From Psilocybe azurescens (taxonomy: Eukaryota; Basidiomycota; Agaricomycetes; Agaricales; Agrocybaceae): a DNA stretch of 64,000 nucleotides. This document shows positions 1-11,236 of this stretch, piece by piece. How positions within the stretch are numbered: position 1 is the first letter of the stretch; each line of letters opens with the position of its first letter. Made by a program: the position numbers and the translations under genes. Where the stretch lies: NCBI GenBank assembly GCA_023853785.1, contig JAJIRX010000008.1, positions 62,001-126,000 of the forward strand, written 5' to 3'. The notes beneath the pieces were generated by a model. That model did no database searches, was not told where the DNA came from, and was given only the letters and a program-made list of their open reading frames with translations.

Positions 1-1130
1 AATGTGATTAATTTGCAGAACAACTGTAGTGGAGTGAGAGGACAGCTATTTTAATTGTGAAAAGTGTAGGATAGTTCCAGTTTTATATAAAATGCAAAGT
101 AAGATTCTTTTTGTGAAAAATAATGTACACAATGATTGCTGAAGAGTGGGCTGGAGATATATTGAGGGAATGTATATTGTTATAGGCATAGTGCTGAAGG
201 TGCCATGCTTTGTTGTGACATTTCCAAATGGTTTTGATTAAACTTAAAGGGTGGAGTGATAAAATATTTATATTATATTTAGTATAGAGGTGTGCAGCAC
301 TGACTTAGTAAGGTGCAGGAGCACTGCATTGGCAAGCTTTAAAACTGATATGTAGTAGAGGAAATTGTGAGTGTGTGGATGCTATTTAAATAAAGATGTG
401 GATATCAAGATAGTACTGGGATATAATTTCCTAATTGGAAATAGGCAGTCTACTGTTCTCTACAAGTGATAAATTTTTTTTTTTGATGATAAAGCTTCTG
501 TGTGGTTTATGCATGTAAAAATAAATAGACTGTTAAGTATTGTGTGTGAAAATAGACTTTTAAATTTTAATAAACTATAGGTTGTAGATTGATGTGATTA
601 ATTTGCAGACTATTTTGATTGTGAAGATAAAGAGTATAAGGCATGAAATTTAAAATGGCACAGAGCCACAGGTGCTGTGCATATGACATAATTTGTGGAT
701 AGTCAATGAGTAGTACAGTATTGTATAAAATATAAAGTAGAATGACAATTGATTGGGAGTGGATATGGACAGGGGTGTAGATATTAAAACAGTTGCAGAC
801 ATCATGACAAAGGTACTGTGGATTAGTTGGAGTAGGTCTAATATTATTTGAAATTTTGGTTTCAGATTTACAAAGCAAAGAAATATTTAATGGACACAGA
901 ATGTAGAGATCTGTATATATATATTTGTGTATTTGGTCACTTTTTAGATAAGGACAGAAATATTGACTGTTATTGACTGTGAGTATATATAATTTGACTA
1001 TAGAAGTGCTGTGTAGCTCTATAATGGACTTCAAAAATACCAGCAAGCTGTTGGCCTGGCTGTGAAGCAAGGGAGGGGTGAGCTGTGGTCATCTCCTGCC
1101 CACATGTTATATGAAAGATAATTGTTGTTT
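1..1130. other. AT-rich stretch without a recognisable gene
   Basis: No open frame here resembles a known protein. A short segment near 1-60 (gattaatttgcag followed by attttaattgtga) recurs in diverged form near 590-640, so this is probably old repeat sequence. Around 129-165 a stretch resembles, in translation (AEEW motif), a minus-strand stretch near 11660-11700, which suggests two fragments of one unidentified decayed element. Confidence 0.4.
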
Positions 1131-1161
1131 ATTTTTGAGTGAGGAGGTGTGAAGCAGAGGG

Positions 1162-1186
1162 GGGGAATGAGCGAAGCTCATTCCCC
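1162..1186. repeat. Perfect 11-bp stem hairpin with GCGAAGC centre
   Basis: The arm GGGGAATGAGC, a GAA loop and the exact complementary arm form a perfect inverted repeat. The centre GCGAAGC is known as an exceptionally stable DNA mini-hairpin. It lies in a GAGGTGTGAAG-containing unit that is repeated about 100 bp downstream. Confidence 0.75.
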
Positions 1187-1260
1187 ACAAAAAAAATATA
1201 TATTATATAGATGACTGCTATGATTAATTTCTTTAATGAGGTGTGAAGTGCTGATATAAG

Positions 1261-1287
1261 GGGGGATGAGCGAAGCTCATTCCCCCC
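1261..1287. repeat. Second GCGAAGC hairpin, one-base bulge
   Basis: The same hairpin as at 1162-1186, with one unpaired base on the right arm. The flanks (GAGGTGTGAAG upstream) are shared with the first copy, so a unit of about 100 bp has been duplicated in tandem. Confidence 0.65.
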
Positions 1288-1289
1288 AA

Positions 1290-2150
1290 GATATAATAAT
1301 TGTAATTGGTATTATTTATTTTTCAATGAGGAGGTGCAGGGTGCTGTGATTCTTTACTTTTGTTCCACCCCTTAATTTGTTGTAAACTACTGGACACGTA
1401 TAACAATTTACTGTAGCACACTTATCATAATCAATTCTACTCAATATCTGGCTTACTGAGCACCTTGCTTGTCAATGTGGTGGCAAGGGAGAGAAAGAGA
1501 AAGCGTGTGAAAGTGTCAATAGTGCTGTGATAGCATGCTGAAATTTTCATGCTGCGTTGCCAGATAAAGTCATTGCGCAACTGTTTGGCTTGAGTGGCTT
1601 GGAATTTTTGGGGTACATACAGACCTGTTCAACTTATTCTCATGCTTTCCTTCTTCACACTGACCATACTGTCCTCCTAGGTTCGACACTATAAACACAT
1701 CAACAGGTAGGTTTAGAAAGCAGTAGATACTTTATATGTCGATGAAAAATTGAATAATGTGATGAATCAAGTGGTAAACGCTATAGAGAGCGGAATGAGA
1801 GTTTTTATAAGTGTATTTTTGTACCATTGTATCCTACACTGACCCTGACCCAGTGCAATTATAACACAAAAGTCAGTGTAGATACAGTAAAGTCTGAACG
1901 TGAACACATATATTTCTTAGAATACGAGATGAAGAATGTATGTTATGTCTTCTTATATCAAACTTTCTGTACTTACATCTTGGACAAAGATAGATTCAAG
2001 AGTGCATCAGTTTCTGGACATGGAAGCTCAGGTGGATGAAGAAGGGATTTCCGACGAGGAGGATGAAGCAACAGAATGCAACAGGGAAGGTAATCTTTTC
2101 TTCTTCTTGAACCTCATAACTCTCACACCAGTATTGACAGCCACACCTAG
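1290..2150. other. No gene recognised
   Basis: Mostly AT-rich sequence with short open frames on both strands and no recognisable domain. An open frame at 1936-2391 runs into the terminus of element G3 and looks accidental. Confidence 0.4.
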
Positions 2151-2179
2151 GAGGGCTTTCATGTCCCTCACATATCCCA

Positions 2180-2375
2180 GCCAGAGTTTGCTGGAGTCTG
2201 CCATGGAATCTGCCATTCCGCCCGGGAATGAGGGCAAAAATATGGCACAAAACCGTGCCATATTATATATAATCAATTCCGGTGGAATGGCAGATTCTGC
2301 AGCGGAATTGAACAGAATCTGTTTACAAAATAGATTACCCCAGAACAGAACCAAAAATGGACTGGCATACACATG
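2180..2375. repeat. Subterminal array, E/G type
   Basis: Short palindromic units of the form GGAATTGAAC / GAATCTG / CATTCCG are clustered here. The same array, better preserved, is at 47600-47765 and, inverted, at 62285-62450. It includes the shared phrase aatatggcacaa. Confidence 0.6.
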
Positions 2376-2575
2376 GTGCTCATTGTTATGATCATTATGA
2401 TGTAGATTAGAATCAATTAATTAATTTACATACAATTTTGTTTGATCGGTAACCGTTTGATGGATACCGATCAGCCGGACATATTTTTGGACCCTTAAAT
2501 GGTCCGAAAATCTGTCCATCAAATATGTGTGATTTCGGCATCTTGGCCACAGCCGGCATCACGGTTTCCATGCCA

Positions 2576-2583
2576 CATCACCC
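2576..2583. repeat. Target-site duplication (left) of element B1
   Basis: CATCACCC directly precedes the B1 terminus and is repeated exactly at 8957-8964 after its other terminus. An exact 8-bp duplication fits hAT and KDZ/Zisupton-type DNA transposons. Confidence 0.85.
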
Positions 2584-2639
2584 GAGGTCTTTACCCTCAC
2601 CCATATATTCCGGGTGGAGTTTGGTGATCTTTTTTGGCA

Positions 2640-2870
2640 GGTATCCCAGCCATTTAGGGGTGGAGGCTCCACATGGAGTCCAGCTGGAATTGACTCACCC
2701 TCCATGTGGACTCCATGTGGAACTTCATTTGGAGTTCATGTGGAGTCCACATGGAGTTCAATGTGCTCCACATGGATTCTATTTGGATTTAACCTATAAA
2801 TAATGTATATCAACATGACTACACAATTTTAGGACCAGATTCAAATGGACTCCATGTGGAGGAAGGTCCC
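2640..2870. repeat. B1 left subterminal array (CCATGTGGAGTCC units)
   Basis: About a dozen overlapping copies of a near-palindrome, consensus TGGACTCCATGTGGAGTCCA, occur in both orientations. The same unit makes up the right array (8665-8945) and the arrays of B2 and B3. It probably represents transposase binding sites, by analogy with hAT subterminal repeats. Confidence 0.7.
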
Positions 2871-2930
2871 CAGATTTTATATATATTTTATTTTAATTTT
2901 AATCAATTTATTAAAACCAAGAAAAAACTA

Positions 2931-3003
2931 CAATACATGGGAATTGAACTCTTGACATCACAGCAAGAAATATATACATGTTTTACCACTGTACTATATC
3001 GGC
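2931..3003 (-). other. tRNA-like module (A box and B box)
   Basis: Read on the minus strand, TAGTACAGTGG fits the A-box consensus TRGYNNARNNG, and AGTTCAATTCC about 40 bases later fits the B box. The arms do not fold into a full cloverleaf, so this is a tRNA-derived or SINE-like internal promoter rather than a working tRNA gene. A related copy is at 28247-28320 inside B2. Confidence 0.5.
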
Positions 3004-3247
3004 TTTGTTAAATAATAAAACAATGTGTCCCATATACCTGCATCCAAGTCACATGCAACCACATGTGACCACGTTCAGCATAATTGGCACGCAAGCCACA
3101 CGCAAATATTTGATTGTGGCGCACGGCCAACATTTGATTGTGGCACAGACAGCCATGTTGCCACTTTCCCCCACTTCCCCACTGCCCCCTCACTGCCACT
3201 TGCCGCCATTGACTATTGCATCCACAATCGTGGATGATTGCGCATGA

Positions 3248-4075
3248 TATGGCCCCCAGACCCGGTCTGGGGCCCCTATATCCACATCCGGACCCATCAC
3301 CACCGCTCCACTCTCATCTGCGGCACCCAAATGTGGTCGCCAACGTCTCGAATCGGATGCCACACAAGTGCCCAGCAAGCGTACACACCGCAGGGCTCGA
3401 GGCACAAACGATGACGACAACAATACCAATGATCCCCATGCTGAATATGATGACTATGAAGACCGTTTGACTGCCAAACTGGGGAGTACAGTGTCCAAGG
3501 CGACACGGCTGGGCAAGAAAGGGGGCCCCCGCAGGTGCATATACCCTCCTTTTTCATTTTTATTCACCTCACTGACATTTTCAACAGGAAACCTGCCCTT
3601 GAAAAGGCCAGGAAGGAAGCCAGGGTTGATATACCCCGCAACAAAGCCCTTACCTAGTACGTCCCCGCCCCCTACCCCTTTCTATTCATATTCAAAATTT
3701 TATTTCTCTTTTTTACTGGTTTTTGTAGTACGGAACGTGTGCTTGAGATGAGCAGCACCACGGTAGCACCCCCACCACGCCGCTTGGGGTGCGCCCCCGT
3801 CCCTGCCCTCGTCTCTGCCGCCAGCTCATCCAGGCAATGCGAGGACGCTGACGCATACGCAGAGCCCGTAGATGGCAACCATGCCAACGACCAAGACGAG
3901 GACGGAGACTACAACAACAACGAGGACGGAGACCGCAACCACAACGAAGACGAAGACCACGACGAGTATGGGCACAGCCGCGACAAGCACAAGCACAGCC
4001 ACAAGCACAGCCATGGCAACGACGATGACGGCGACAGCAAAGGCAACAACAGCCACGCCGAGGATGACTACAGCC

Positions 4076-4109
<34 letters not shown>

Positions 4110-6052
4110 GAGTGAGGCCAGGGGAGAGGGTGGGCGTGACACTGCCACCACTGCCAAACCTGCCCAGGAGATTGCACGAGCGGTGCACCTTGTCTGTGCT
4201 AGCACCAGTGCACGCCATGACCATGACAGGACCCCAACCTGCTCTGTGCATGATCCCACCACCCCTCGTGGCCATGATTTCGACAAGGCCAGCACCCGCC
4301 TTGATAAAGGTAAGGGGAGCACTGCTTGTCATCATGCTTATGATGGCTCTAGTACCTCTCGTGCACCTGTGCATAACATATCCCACAGCCGGGACAGAGG
4401 CAATTCCACCTCTCATTTTCATGCTCTTTCCTCTGAATGTCATTGCTATCAGGAAGGTGAAATGTCTACCACCCATTCTGATGAGCATGTCTCTCAAGGC
4501 CGAACCTCATCTCGCAGCACCTGTGATGATGGTATATTCATTTATTTTTATTTATTCGTAGTCATTAATATGTTGAATAGAGATTGTTATAGCCAGTCCA
4601 CCTAAACATATCCCTGTGCAGCTCAGGGTTCATCTCGCTCATCAGGTGGAATAGCCAGAGGTAGAGCATTGGGTGGCCATTTTAATATTGCAGATGCTCA
4701 AAAGGTTTGGGGTGATATTAATGCTCACAAAACCTTGGCCATTGGACCAAAGGAAAAGGGCAAGATCTTTGTCTATCAGTCTTCATCAGATCCAAATACT
4801 GTCAACATTTCATCAACTAAATCTTCATTTGCTGTCCATGTGGCTGATACTGCGCAGTATACAACTATTCAAGATATTGTCAGAAGGATTGCACAAGACT
4901 ATTCTCCAATTCAAAGTAAGTTAGATAACTCCAACTATCACTGAACTTATTCAAACTTATTCAAATGAATTGATAATAGAACCTACTGTTCAATTGTTCT
5001 TTCTTGATGATGCTGACTGGATTGCATTTGGCCAATATGAGGCAATTACTCGCTGAGATTTGGTGTCTGAAGATAATATTGACTGGTTGAAGAAAGATAG
5101 TCTAAAGGTTGTTCACATTTTGGCTGTAAGTTTTTATTATATATATATATATTAATTAATTTGAATTTTTTTCTATTTGTAGTCAACATATGATCTAAAT
5201 CCTGGTTTGATATCAGGATTACCAGGTCGTATTGGATCTATTTCTAGCCAATCCTCTTTACCATCTGGCTCTTACTCTGGTATTCGCTCTGAGTCTCCTC
5301 TCTGTCACAACACTATTACAACAGTGTCAGCACCTTTGACTATTCAATAAGATTCTGAAGAAGTACCATGGCTTACTTCATCAGGCATTCCAACTCCTAA
5401 ATACCGAAAGTGCTTAGCTGAAGAATTAGGCATTGATTCATACTATATGAATCGTTCTGGTAAAGATATACAATTTTACTGGGGTCATTACAAAGAGTGC
5501 AAAGCAGCAATCAAGAGGGCTAAAGAAATCAACAATAGTGCAAACTGGCCTATTGATATTCCTAGCTATTGCGAGGAGCATATTATTGAAGTTTTCATTG
5601 GAAAGTCTGCTTGGCATCAAAATTATGGTACACTTTTTACAAGTGTCAAGGATTATTATCCTGATTTGATGGACTGGTTGGAAAATTCAGAAGCACCTAA
5701 AGAAGAAAACAAAATAGTTTGGGGAGTGGAGAAAGCAGAGTACACTATAGCCGACTTGAAAGAGTTTTTAGAGAATCAAGGGACTTTGTGTAAGTCCAAG
5801 GCCAAAACTAGCTGACATTCTCTTTCACCATCTTCACCTTTAATTGGCAGAAACAAGTCAAAAATAATCGGGAACAGTGTAGGAGGTAGGCAATATTGCA
5901 ATATCTTTTTTTTTCTTCTGTTTTTCTTGTTTGAAAACTTTCTTTTTCTTTTCTTTAAAAAAAAATTTAAAATTTAAAATTTAAAAAAAAAACTAATATG
6001 TATTTTGTGTACTTGTAGTCTGGTTTTGACTTTGGTCTCTCTGGCTTCCAAA
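3248..6052 (+). pseudogene. Decayed multi-exon gene with low-complexity N-terminal part, function unknown
   Basis: A frame is open from 3248 but has no in-frame ATG. Splicing 3535-3587, 3657-3728 and 4532-4621 (all GT-AG) joins one continuous frame. The product begins basic, passes through an Asp/Asn/His-rich stretch (about 3840-4110, including a polyAsn run), then an ordered part (GGHFNIADAQKVWGD). Further probable introns are near 4917-4978 and 5127-5182. Stops at about 5055, 5348 and 5812 break the ordered part. The tail contains SAWHQNYGTLFTSVKDYYP, and a last exon after an intron at about 5886-6019 would end near 6052. I recognise no named domain. It precedes the CxC gene in the same orientation, so it is probably the element's second protein. 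Confidence 0.5.
4078..4109. repeat. (AAC)n microsatellite
   Basis: About ten AAC units, read as polyAsn in the frame of the surrounding pseudogene. A similar polyAsn tract ends the pogo gene at 56313-56341. Confidence 0.9.
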
Positions 6053-6059
6053 CCTGTAA

Positions 6060-8456
6060 CATCATCTAATAGACATTTTGATAACTTTGTCTATGTTTTA
6101 CTCTATCTTGCAACTGTCTTGTTTTGCAATGCTGCTCGACTACCAGCATATCTGAAAGTACTTGGGTCACTAGTGTTTCTTCCTTTATTGTGTGCTACTC
6201 CTCAAACACAGCCATGTCCAGATATACCTTTTTATGTCTTTAGTGAATTTATTCAAAAGACATTTAACTCTGAAGTGTCTCTGGCAACAGTATTGCTGGT
6301 ATTATTTTCAATGACAGAAAATCCTGAACTACTCAGCTTACATGCTCGACAAAAAAATCCTGTCTTTCAAGGAGAACGTAAAGTTGTATCTTCAGGATGG
6401 ATAAGATCCCTATCTCGTGGCATTATGCATAAATTACAAGACACTCAAAAACTCTTTTCCTCTATGGAGAATATTCTAAAACTCATTGAGTTGCAAAGTT
6501 GGCTCCAAACTTGATGCACTTGCAATTTTGCTTAAACTTACTCCATATGATAAAAATAACAAATTCAAGGGCAAACTGCTTCCCTGTATCATATGACAGC
6601 ATTCAAGGTGTTCTAACAATTTGTCCAAATTCTGTTGTATGTGTAAATGTAGCCTGTAAACCTTGAGGTTTATTGCAAACCAGTTTACCATGTGATATTC
6701 CATTAGTCACTCTATACAAAGAAAATATCATCTATCAAGATACTCCAGTTTTGATGGGAAAATGCCTTAATTGCAACACTTTCTACTATGCTGATCATGA
6801 GCATTTTCAAGATCAACAAGGCCAATGGAATAAGTGTTATTTAAATTCAGCAAGGTTTCTAAAAGTTGGTCAAGTAACATAGGTTGATAGAAAATTTTCA
6901 CATTCAGTTCTGAGTGGGATGTATAACTTTCATGGATCAGCAGCTGCTTATACCCAATTCTGGAATGACTGCAACTTAGTTACAGGATCAGACTTACAAG
7001 TTGCTAGACATCTGATTTGGCAAACATTTATCCAAGAGTCTATCAGGTCAATTGCAAGCAGTAAAAATGTTAACTTGGAGTTGCCAGACAAACTGAACAT
7101 TAAAGAAGTTGCAATTCAAGCATTTTCTAAACTAGGAGATACAGGAAAGTTAGAACCTGCTAAGAATCATTCTTGTTCACAATGTACTCAGCCATACAAA
7201 GCTACTGCAGATTTTATGGCAAATGATGATCCTGCAGCAGTTCAAGGTGCTGATGAAAATACTACAGTACCTGTTTTAATTGGAGAAAATGCAGCAATAT
7301 CTGCACAGAACACTATTGAACAACGAGCTGTTGCACGAACAAGAGCAAATAGCTTGCATTCTAATGTAAACTCAAATAATGATGAAATGGATATTGACTA
7401 TGATGATTGCACAATGATAGTACTAGATGGTCTTGTTATGGGTCCTATAGTAAGTTAGACTATTATTTTTTATTTTTTAGAAATGACTAAAGCCTGTTTA
7501 AGCACTGTGCATTTGAAGGCTGTACTCAAGATGTAAAGAATGCAAGAGGTGGAGCTTTTTGTGAAAACCATGAAAGACAATATGGGAACAAATGCCGTGT
7601 TTGTATTTGTCAAGTAATAAATATTGAAAACACACAAGCATGTCAACAGCATCAGCCAGAATGGAAGAAATATAAACTTGATCATAACAGGTCAACTTTG
7701 GCTGGGGTTAGACGAATGCTTCAAAGACCTGATGAAGCTAACCCTTGGCAACCTGGTCTTTGCAGAACTATTCAGGCTCATGATGATGATGGAGACATTG
7801 AAATCCCAAGAGATAATTACTTTGGGCCTGGTCAATGGTACTGTGTTGAAACAATGACTGCACCATGTGGAGTTGTGATTGCATGGACTAAATTTGATAA
7901 GTCTGAATCACCAACTAAGATTCTGAACTGGTTGCAATCTGTTTATCCAACTGAAGAATCTCAGCCATCCTATATTTGTATTGATAAAGGTTGCCAAGTC
8001 CTTCGAACAAGTATTGTAAACAGAACTTGGGAATCTTGGTAAAAAACTAGTCAATTTATTGTTGATTCATATCATTATATCAACCATTGAACAAGTGATT
8101 ATCTATGCCGCAAATGGTGTAATCCAGCTCCATTAAATGGTTCTGCTCCAAATCTTGTAGTTCTAACAAAGACTAAAGATGGAACAGAATATCTTCAACA
8201 AGCATTTAATACACAAGCATGTGAACAATTAAATTCATGGTTAGGTGGCTTTGATTAAATTCTAAAGTGCATGAAATCTGGGAATTTTAATTGGTTTTTA
8301 CATTCAATGCTGTTCTATCACACTCAACATATCATTCAAAAGCAGAAACAAAGAGAAAAGCCTCATCAAATTGATGATACTGAAGATGATGAAGGAGAAG
8401 AAAAGAATGAAAACTATATTGAAAGACACTGGGATATGGAAGATGATGAGGCATAA
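6060..8456 (+). pseudogene. CxC5/CxC6 (KDZ-associated cysteine-cluster) protein, decayed
   Basis: Pieces in order match what I remember of Agaricomycete proteins annotated CxC5/CxC6: a helical N-terminal part (6060-6514), a CxC5-like cluster (CVNVACKP, then MGKCLNCNTFYYADHE, 6640-6880), a conserved middle (YNFHGSAAAYTQFW), a CSQCTQPYK cluster, then the CxC6-like cluster (GGAFCENHERQYGNKCRVC, 7550-7615, then TQACQQHQ). The C-terminal half has ICIDKGCQ, IVDSYHYINH and AFNTQACEQLNSWLGGF, and an acidic tail. In-frame stops break it at about 6665, 6880, 7457, 8040, 8089 and 8257; some fit CGA-to-TGA or TGG-to-TAG changes. The start codon is unclear. The C-terminal half may be an RNase-H-type transposase fold (inference). 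Confidence 0.75.
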
Positions 8457-8664
8457 GTGTGTAGAAAAAGAAGTGTATTCTAGTGTACCACTATAAATTA
8501 TTTAATTTAATTTGAAGACTTTAAGAACTTCATATAGACTTTTTACAAAGAATCTATTTACAAGCTTGTAAGTCTACTACTCACTTAGATAATGAATTTG
8601 AAATAAATATACAAAAGCTAGATTCTATCTAGACCTTGACTATACTAATAAAAAATAAAAATAT

Positions 8665-8945
8665 TAAGACCTATGTGGAGTCTATACAGAGTCCATGTGG
8701 AGTCCATGCATCATCCATATAGAGTCCATTTCTTTTTTACTTCCATCTAAAGTGGAATCATTTGGAGTCCAGATGGAGTCCACCTGGACTCCACCTGGCC
8801 TCAAGTGGAATTGTATGGAGTCTAAGTGGACTCCACTTATCAAAGATGACTTTTTGAACATTTATATATGTTCCAGGTGGACTCCATGTGGAGTCCACCA
8901 CTTTGTATGGAGTTGGTGGACTCCATATGGAGTATATGGGTGGAG
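8665..8945. repeat. B1 right subterminal array
   Basis: Units related to GGAGTCCATGTGGAGTCC in both orientations, matching the left array, ending in ATATGGGTGGAGGTAAAGTA at the B1 right terminus. Confidence 0.7.
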
Positions 8946-8956
8946 GTAAAGTACAC

Positions 8957-8964
8957 CATCACCC
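8957..8964. repeat. Target-site duplication (right) of element B1
   Basis: CATCACCC, identical to 2576-2583. Confidence 0.85.
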
Positions 8965-9590
8965 CTTTGTCGGTTCGATTCTTGCTTCCCTTTCCCCCCC
9001 CATCGGCTCTCCCCTCCCCCTCCTTCCCCACCACCCAAATGTCCATCCCCTCCTTCTCCCCCCCCCTCTCCCCTCCCTCCCTCTCTCTATGAAACACTCA
9101 CCACCACCCAGCAAGCAGGAATTGCCCTCAAATTGCACACTGCTTCCACTGCTGCTCCCCCTCTTTCCCCCTCCCAAGCTGTGTGTTTCCTGTAAGCGGA
9201 ACCAGTCAAACATCGGCAAGTCAGCCACCAAACAGACAAAAACTGCAGCAGGGGAAGAAGGAGAAGAGGCCGATGAGGGTGAGAGGAAGAGTGCCAGAGG
9301 CAAAGCACCCTCAAAATGTGCATGCGCTCACTTTTTGCGAGCATTTCCGGTGCTAACCAACCCATACCACCCCTCACAGCTGTAAAACTTCGACACAGCA
9401 ACATCATGAGGACGCCGCAGAGGCCGCAAAGGGCCCCCCACCCACCTCAAACTGTACACATACCCCTCCCCCTTTTTTCATTCAAAAATATAGATATATT
9501 AATTTTATGTTCGCTTTTTAGTGTTGCGCAGAAGCTCGATGGGGCTGCCACCTCGGTAGCCCCTCCTGAGTGCCTTCCTTTAGCCCTACC
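8965..9590 (+). other. CT-rich, GC-rich segment of G3, possibly old low-complexity exons
   Basis: C/T-rich sequence followed by a short basic and acidic stretch with a CVSCKRNQ motif (about 9181-9205). By position it corresponds to the low-complexity gene part of G1 and G2. I cannot build a convincing gene model. A pyrimidine-rich AG acceptor lies near 9521 (TTCGCTTTTTAG). Confidence 0.3.
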
Positions 9591-9597
9591 TGTGAGC

Positions 9598-9821
9598 TTT
9601 CGAACGAGTCTAAAAACATATTTTTCGGACCAAAACTGAGGAAGATATGACTGATTTCGCAAAATTCTTCGAAATTAGCCATATCTCCTTCAATTATGGG
9701 CCGATTTGGACGTTTTTAGGCTCTTTTGACGGGTAAACCCGTAGGGTTACGGGTAGAGTTGCCCCACTGGTAGGGTACAGGTTGCTGGCGCGATACCCGC
9801 GGGTTTACCCATGCCATTGCC
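9598..9821. mobile_element. Fragment of the GGCAACAGCATGGGT terminal-repeat family
   Basis: The right end ACCCATGCCATTGCC is followed by TA and matches the end of the element at 20341-21824. Internally it shares cgagtctaaaaacat, gaccaaaactgag and gccatatctccttcaat with the copies at 19622 and 20341. The left end is missing. Confidence 0.5.
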
Positions 9822-9829
9822 TACCTACC

Positions 9830-10849
9830 ACCACATCAGCCCAGTTCGCCTTCCACCACTGTGGCTGATGTTGATTATTCTATGGGAATCTCCAACCAGA
9901 GCAGTGGCCCTCTCACCACTGCTGATGGTTTGGTTGTGTCCACCACCATTGCTGCAGGCCATGTACATCAGGACAATGGCTCTTCCACCATTGGTCCTGA
10001 TCATGGTATTTATTATTATTATTGCTATTATTATCATGTATTTAGTTCCTTAAATAATATAGATGCTGTAAGCCTGGTGCCCCAGTCTTACCACAGCCCC
10101 TTTCTATATTATCTTATCTTATACATTTATGTGCATGTGACTACAATCCCCAAACCCCATTTCCTTGATATAGACTTATCTTAGACCTTATGCACTGTAT
10201 ACACCTGTAGCCAGTCAGTCATTCTATCAATATATTGTGGTCCTGTCATTCTCTGCATGACTCTCAGTGAGCCTGGTGATGCCTGGCTTTCAGATGCATA
10301 GACAAAATTTGATAGATCTGAATCCACAACTAATATATTAAAGTTTTTGCAGTCTGTTTATAAGACAAAAGAATCTTGTCCTGATTACATATGTATTGAC
10401 AAAGAATGCCAAGTGTTGCAAACAGCTGTTACCAATGGAAGTTGGGATGCTATGTAGAAAAAACATTAAAATTTATTGTGGACACTTACCATTATATTAA
10501 TCACCAAGCTAATGATTATCTTTGTCAAAAGTACTGCAATCCTTCTCTGGGTGATGGTTCAGCCCTAAATCTTGTAATTATTGCATATGATGATAATGGC
10601 AATACATATGCCCAGAAAGCCTTCAATACACAAATGTGCAAACAATTAAATGCATGGCTGGGTGGTTTTGAATCTATACTTATATATATGACATCTGGCA
10701 ATTTTAACTGGTTTCTACACACAATGCTATTTTACCACACAAAATATGACATTGCAAAGCAGAAAAGAAAGGCAGAGTCTTCAGATAGTGATAATGAAAA
10801 TGAAGAATTAGGATTGGATGAAGAGACTAGTGATTCTGACTCAGACTAA
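9830..10849 (+). pseudogene. Truncated CxC6 gene of G3
   Basis: A short upstream exon (GISNQSSGPLTTADG) ends at GATCATG followed by a GTATTT donor. After the intron the frame runs from 10294 with the CxC6 C-terminal region (NILKFLQSVYKTKESCPDY, ICIDKECQ, NHQANDYLC, AFNTQMCKQLNAWLGGF) to an acidic Ser/Asp tail at 10849. A TAG replaces Trp near 10456, as in G1, while G2 keeps TGG there. The cysteine clusters present in B1 are absent, so this is an internally deleted derivative. Confidence 0.65.
10061..10297. mobile_element. 231-bp insertion at a splice acceptor, flanked by AGATGC
   Basis: G1 and G2 read AATATAGATGCATGGACA at this point. Here AGATGC occurs at 10061-10066 and again at 10292-10297, with 225 bp between that begin TGTAAGCC and end GGCTTTC. 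The second AGATGC supplies a new CAG acceptor in front of the same exon start, so the insertion lengthens the old intron without changing the spliced product. Confidence 0.55.
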
Positions 10850-10883
10850 ATTGAATACAAGTGTGTAAAAAAACAAGCTAATT

Positions 10884-11015
10884 CACATAGTAGATTATAT
10901 AAACAATGTACAGTAGGTGTATGATACAAGATAGATTACATAAGCAGTATATATTAGATGTATGATACAGGGTAGATTACATAAGCAGTGTACAGTAGGT
11001 GTATGATAGTAGTGA
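10884..11015. repeat. About 46-bp tandem repeat, three copies
   Basis: Units of the form TAGATTACATAAGCAGTGTA followed by CAGTAGGTGTATGATAC. The same array has about four copies in G1 (49609-49765) and about three in G2 (55350-55475). Confidence 0.75.
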
Positions 11016-11109
11016 TAACTGTGTAAATCTATTTTTTATTCAGCCCAAAGGTGTGGGAAATTGTTTTTACTCAGCTTCAAGCTGTGGGAATTCCACTTTA
11101 CTACTGTAT

Positions 11110-11236
11110 TGGCTATAAATAACTCTATTCCCTTCATTCCTCTCTATTCCCATCCATTCCCTCTCCAATTCCTTCATTCCCTCTTCAATCCCCTCTATTC
11201 CCTCTATTCCCTTCGCTCCCTTTCTCAATCCCCTCC
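11110..11236. repeat. CT-rich subterminal array (CCCTCTATTCC units), G3 right end
   Basis: Repeats of CCCTCTATTCC and CCCTTCATTCC lead to CCTAGGGAATATGTGGGGGA and the terminus at 11272. The same arrays are at 49880-50030 and, inverted, at 55110-55240. Confidence 0.75.

Larger units (their letters stand above)
2584..8956 (+). mobile_element. Element B1: complete 6.37-kb KDZ-associated DNA element
   Basis: The left end GAGGTCTTTACCCTCACCCA and the inverted right end GTGTACTTTACCTCCACCCA match at 22 of 28 terminal positions, and exact 8-bp duplications (CATCACCC) flank the element. Order inside: a TGGACTCCATGTGGAGTCCA-type array (2640-2870), a tRNA-like module on the minus strand (2931-3003), a low-complexity multi-exon pseudogene (3248-6052), a CxC5/CxC6 pseudogene (6060-8456), a 3' array of the same kind (8665-8945), and the right end. 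No separate KDZ transposase is present, so either the CxC protein is the transposase or the element depends on one elsewhere. It sits inside G3. Confidence 0.8.

Noticed and set aside
3713..4497. Long minus-strand frames rich in Val and Cys
   Set aside because: Antisense of the Asp/Asn/His-rich pseudogene; the plus strand has consistent introns.
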